A stretch of 64,000 bases of DNA from Luteimonas fraxinea. GTDB taxonomy: Bacteria; Pseudomonadota; Gammaproteobacteria; Xanthomonadales; Xanthomonadaceae. The notes below the pieces were generated by a model. The model was not told where the DNA came from. It saw nothing but the letters and a program-made list of their open reading frames with translations, and ran no database searches. Both the position numbers and the translations under genes were made by a program. The stretch spans positions 2,170,001 to 2,234,000 of the forward strand of contig NZ_CP089507.1 in assembly GCF_021233355.1 (NCBI RefSeq), given 5' to 3'. Below, one piece after another: positions 61,700 through 64,000 of the stretch (positions are counted from its first letter, which is position 1; the number at the start of each line of letters is the position of its first letter).

Positions 61700-62134
61700 T
61701 CACCGCATTTCGGCAGGATCATCTGGCGTCACCAGCCAGTAGGGGCCGGGACACTGACGCAGCAGGGCCTCGCCGACGAAACGTGAGGCCGCGCCGTCAT
61801 CGAGCGCGCCGCCGCCGACCTGTCGGGTCTCACCCGTGACGCCCCAGCGATCCCCTTGCGACGTGAGAATCGCCCAGCCACGCCACCGCTTCTGCAGCGT
61901 GTAGCTGCGCGGAAACACGAGTGTGGTCACGCGTGTCGGCTGTCCCGGGATCCGCAGCGCGACGCAATCTCCGTCGATCACGACGGTCCCGCGCGTCATG
62001 CCGAGCGGCCAGATACCGTTCTCGGTAGCCGGCTCGGTCGCGACCAGCGTGGGTGGCGTCTGCCCGCTGTCGCGACTGCAGCCCGACAGCAAGGCTGCGC
62101 TCGCCAATACCACCGTGAGAAGAGAACACCTCAT
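61700..62134 (-). CDS. Small lipoprotein of unknown function
   Basis: 144 residues. Signal peptide with lipobox (MRCSLLTVVLASAALLSGC), so lipid-anchored. The mature part has beta-strand content: GIWPLGMTRGTVVIDGDCVA-LRI, TTLVFPRSYTLQKRWRGWAI and RWGVTGETRQVGG, then FVGEALLRQCPGPYWLV with a cysteine that could pair with the one in GDCVA. No recognised domain. The ATG at 62134 gives the lipobox start; the frame is open 39 bases further up. Confidence 0.75.
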   Translation of the reverse strand: MRCSLLTVVLASAALLSGCSRDSGQTPPTLVATEPATENGIWPLGMTRGTVVIDGDCVALRIPGQPTRVTTLVFPRSYTLQKRWRGWAILTSQGDRWGVTGETRQVGGGALDDGAASRFVGEALLRQCPGPYWLVTPDDPAEMR

Positions 62135-62185
62135 GTCCGGCGACCCGCGCACGCAGCGCCTCGCGAAGCGCATCCCGCTTGGGCC

Positions 62186-62482
62186 TCAGCCGACAGCGAC
62201 CGGTCCCAGCCTGACGATCTGATGGACCGCCACGTTCTCGCGTCCCAGTTCTCGCACCAGCTCGAGCACGAGCTGGATCGGCAGGTGCAGCTCGTACCCG
62301 TCCGCAATGCGCTGCAGTCCATCGGCTTCGAACTGCAGCCCCGGAATGTCCCGGCCGCGCGTGCTCAGAAACCGCTCGATGACACGCTTGCCGAAGTCCT
62401 CGTGATCGGCGATCTCGACGTACACGCGATACAGCGTGTCGGCGTAATCAGAGGGCGTGCCGGTCACATCGGATATATGCAT
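62186..62482 (-). CDS. Small protein of unknown function
   Basis: 98 residues, predicted cytoplasmic. Two halves: YADTLYRVYVEIADHEDFGK-RVIERFLSTRGRDIPG and ADGLQRIADGYELHLPIQLV-LELVRELGRENVAVHQIVRL. It is rich in Asp, Arg and Val, with alternating helices and strands. No motif I can name. The ATG at 62482 is chosen for length; the frame has no better ribosome site upstream. It is followed by the lipoprotein gene 51 bases on. Confidence 0.55.
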   Translation of the reverse strand: MHISDVTGTPSDYADTLYRVYVEIADHEDFGKRVIERFLSTRGRDIPGLQFEADGLQRIADGYELHLPIQLVLELVRELGRENVAVHQIVRLGPVAVG

Positions 62483-62538
62483 GGATTGCCTCGAGCGATC
62501 AGCGTGAGGTGACTTGCGGAGAACACAATCGACACAGT

Positions 62539-62835
62539 CTAGAGCGCGCGCCGCCGCGTACGTCCCGCCCGCGTCGCGAGTGCACCCATCAACAGCGCGA
62601 ACGCTACTGCGAGTGCAAGATCCGCCACGAAGTAGCCCATGTGAAACGCGTAGGTGTCGCAAGCGGCGCGCCAGCAGTCACCGCCTACCCTGCGAAACGC
62701 GAACGGAACGCCCGCGACTTCCTGGCCATCGTGCTGGTACGCGCCCCGCGTCACCAGATATGGAATCGCATTGGCAAGGGCAGCAACGATGCCTGTCATC
62801 AGAAATCCAACAGTAAATCTCGATCTGCGCGTCAT
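62539..62835 (-). CDS. Small membrane protein, function unknown
   Basis: 98 residues. Two hydrophobic helices: FTVGFLMTGIVAALANAIPY-LV (about 7-28) and YFVADLALAVAFALLMGALA (about 66-86), joined by a loop with RRVGGDCWRAACDTYAFHM that has two cysteines for a possible periplasmic disulfide. The C-terminus is basic (RAGRTRRR). The ATG at 62835 begins MTRRSRFTVGF. No family recognised. Confidence 0.6.
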   Translation of the reverse strand: MTRRSRFTVGFLMTGIVAALANAIPYLVTRGAYQHDGQEVAGVPFAFRRVGGDCWRAACDTYAFHMGYFVADLALAVAFALLMGALATRAGRTRRRAL

Positions 62836-62963
62836 TGTTGGACCGATTGGATAAGACAATTCGGAACGTCCGCTACCCACGCGCCCTGAAACGAGCTTCC
62901 AGTTGCGTCGCACGAATGCTTAAGGCGCAACAGTTCCTTCCTCGAAACATATGGATTGCGCGC

Positions 62964-63503
62964 TCAGTTCCGCATGCCTGGAAGCTCTGGGGCCGGATAG
63001 ACATCCAATGGGCGGAGCAATGCTTCACGCGGAAAATCGACTGGCACGGGACTGCCGCTGATGATGCTTTTGACGGTGTCGACCGCAGGAGAACGCTTGC
63101 TTTTCTCATCGTAGAAATCGAGTGAGAGATCCAGAATCGCCTGGTCCATCCCCCACAGCCCGAGAAGCGGCCCCTTCTGCGACGTCGCTGCCAGGTAGAT
63201 CTGGCCAACGCTCATACGGGTAGAGCCGCAACTGCGAAATCCATACGTAATCATCTTGAAAGATTCCGCATTGCCCTTGAGAGACTCGATCACCCTGATA
63301 TGGCCGACTGCGTGATGGGAGTGGGTGGTTCTTCCCAAAGGCTTCTGGACTTCGAATGCACTTGTCAGCTGGAACACGAAGACCGTCGGCGCGGTCGCCA
63401 CGATCTCCCGGAAGACCGCCTTGGGCGGATCTGCGCATGCCACAGCATTGGCAGCCGGGGCGCATGCGAGTAGCAGGATCAAAAAATTGCGAAACACAAT
63501 CAT
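62964..63503 (-). CDS. Exported protein of unknown function
   Basis: 179 residues. Signal peptide MIVFRNFLILLLACAPAANA then VACADPPKAV. The mature chain has beta-strand rich segments (PTVFVFQLTSAFEV, HHAVGHIRVIESLKG, SFKMITYGFRSCG, GQIYLAATSQKG). Cys in ACADP, RSCGS and the signal-proximal AC may form a disulfide. The pattern 'C.DP...F...ATAPTVFVF...V...IKGN' resembles TIMP/netrin-like small secreted proteins but is not decisive. Base composition is visibly less GC-rich than elsewhere in the window, hinting at a more recent arrival. Confidence 0.6.
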   Translation of the reverse strand: MIVFRNFLILLLACAPAANAVACADPPKAVFREIVATAPTVFVFQLTSAFEVQKPLGRTTHSHHAVGHIRVIESLKGNAESFKMITYGFRSCGSTRMSVGQIYLAATSQKGPLLGLWGMDQAILDLSLDFYDEKSKRSPAVDTVKSIISGSPVPVDFPREALLRPLDVYPAPELPGMRN

Positions 63504-63643
63504 GTTGTGTGTGACCTCTGATCGAGTCGTCCCAACGGAATTTTGCGGCTGATACAGGAGAGAGGGTTTGACGCGCTCTTCGGCCATCGCTTCAACAGCG
63601 TCGGAGAATTCCGAAGCATGTGGGGTGGCCGGAGTTTTGACCC

Positions 63644-64000
63644 TCAGCCGGAAATGACATGTCCGATACGCCAGAGCACGCCGGTTGGATCGATCAGTGT
63701 GAAGTCCCGGATTCCCCAAGGCCGATCATCTGGCGGGCTGAGACGAACCGAGAACTTCGTGACCACGCCTGACGCCTCGACATTGCGGTGCCAGTCGTCT
63801 GCATTCGAGACGAGCATGTGCATGACGAAGTTGTTCGCATGTTCCGGGTTGTAGAACTGCGACAGCAGGAATGATGTCGCGCCGAAACGGACGTACGCGA
63901 GGTCGTCCGACTCCAATGTCACCTCGAAGCCTAGGGCCTCGTAGAACGCCATGGACTCGGCGAGTTCGCGCGCCGGCACAAACGCCTTGATCTCAATCGT
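63644..64000 (-). CDS. VOC (glyoxalase/bleomycin-resistance) family protein, 5' end outside window
   Basis: About 118 residues are present; the start lies beyond the right edge (the frame stays open through IEIKAFVPARELAESMAFYE-ALGF). VOC features: LGFEVTLESDDLAYVRFGAT-SFLL, MHMLVSNADDWHRNVEASGV and GIRDFTLIDPTGVLWRIGHV. The final 'DPTGVLWRI' strand is the classic C-terminal VOC motif (D-P-x-G-x-x-x-x). Members bind metal and small ligands; resistance, isomerase and dioxygenase roles exist. Substrate unknown. Confidence 0.88.
   Translation of the reverse strand, partial: TIEIKAFVPARELAESMAFYEALGFEVTLESDDLAYVRFGATSFLLSQFYNPEHANNFVMHMLVSNADDWHRNVEASGVVTKFSVRLSPPDDRPWGIRDFTLIDPTGVLWRIGHVISG

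Overview
The window is very GC-rich, densely packed chromosomal DNA from a gammaproteobacterium. The gene content (glyQS, tamAB, mnmG, tatABC, hemH, rdgC, ttcA, a TonB receptor), the short intergenic REP-type palindromes and the general style point to the Xanthomonadaceae/Lysobacteraceae (Lysobacter, Luteimonas or a relative). This is an inference from gene families and base composition; no 16S or other marker is present. I see no tRNA, rRNA, IS transposase, prophage or CRISPR array.

Left part (1-9.1 kb): a four-gene minus-strand operon (ABC ATPase, two ABC-2 type permeases, TonB-dependent receptor cut by the window edge) lies behind a perfect AT-rich 17-bp palindrome. Small membrane or secreted proteins follow, then a minus-strand trio (PLP ammonia-lyase, SanA/YdcF-like protein, NTF2-like protein). 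From 9.2 to 20.5 kb come a proline/arginine-rich repeat lipoprotein, a candidate sigma-54-driven small RNA facing away from mnmG, an acyltransferase-3 divergent from a membrane LytTR regulator, a lipase-like lipoprotein coupled to a DUF4105 (Lnb-type) membrane protein, an exonuclease III family gene, an orphan OmpR-type regulator and a YciE-like protein.

Middle (20.6-35 kb): tex, a DUF2007 protein, a propeller-type lipoprotein, and a tightly overlapped five-gene operon (acyl-CoA dehydrogenase-like, PIG-L deacetylase, methyltransferase, family-2 glycosyltransferase, PQ-loop-like protein) that looks like an uncharacterised small-molecule or glycolipid modification pathway. Large-subunit catalase is divergent from a UvrA-like ATPase; an isoaspartyl peptidase follows.

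Right part (35-64 kb): tamB/tamA, glyS/glyQ, a stand-alone PilB/GspE-type ATPase, a glutamine amidotransferase, then about 1 kb of nested inverted repeats and hexanucleotide repeats (47.3-48.2 kb) with no credible gene. Next are tatA-tatB-tatC-RDD, a SYLF protein, hemH with an alpha/beta hydrolase, a YgjP-like metallopeptidase, rdgC, ttcA, an ABC-F protein and a set of small lipoproteins and unknowns, ending in a VOC protein cut by the window edge.

Most gene starts were chosen from Shine-Dalgarno spacing, ATGA stop/start overlaps and expected N-termini. Several genes (mnmG, the UvrA-like gene, the LytTR gene) have a -10-like hexamer only 6-7 bases before the ATG, which suggests leaderless transcripts.
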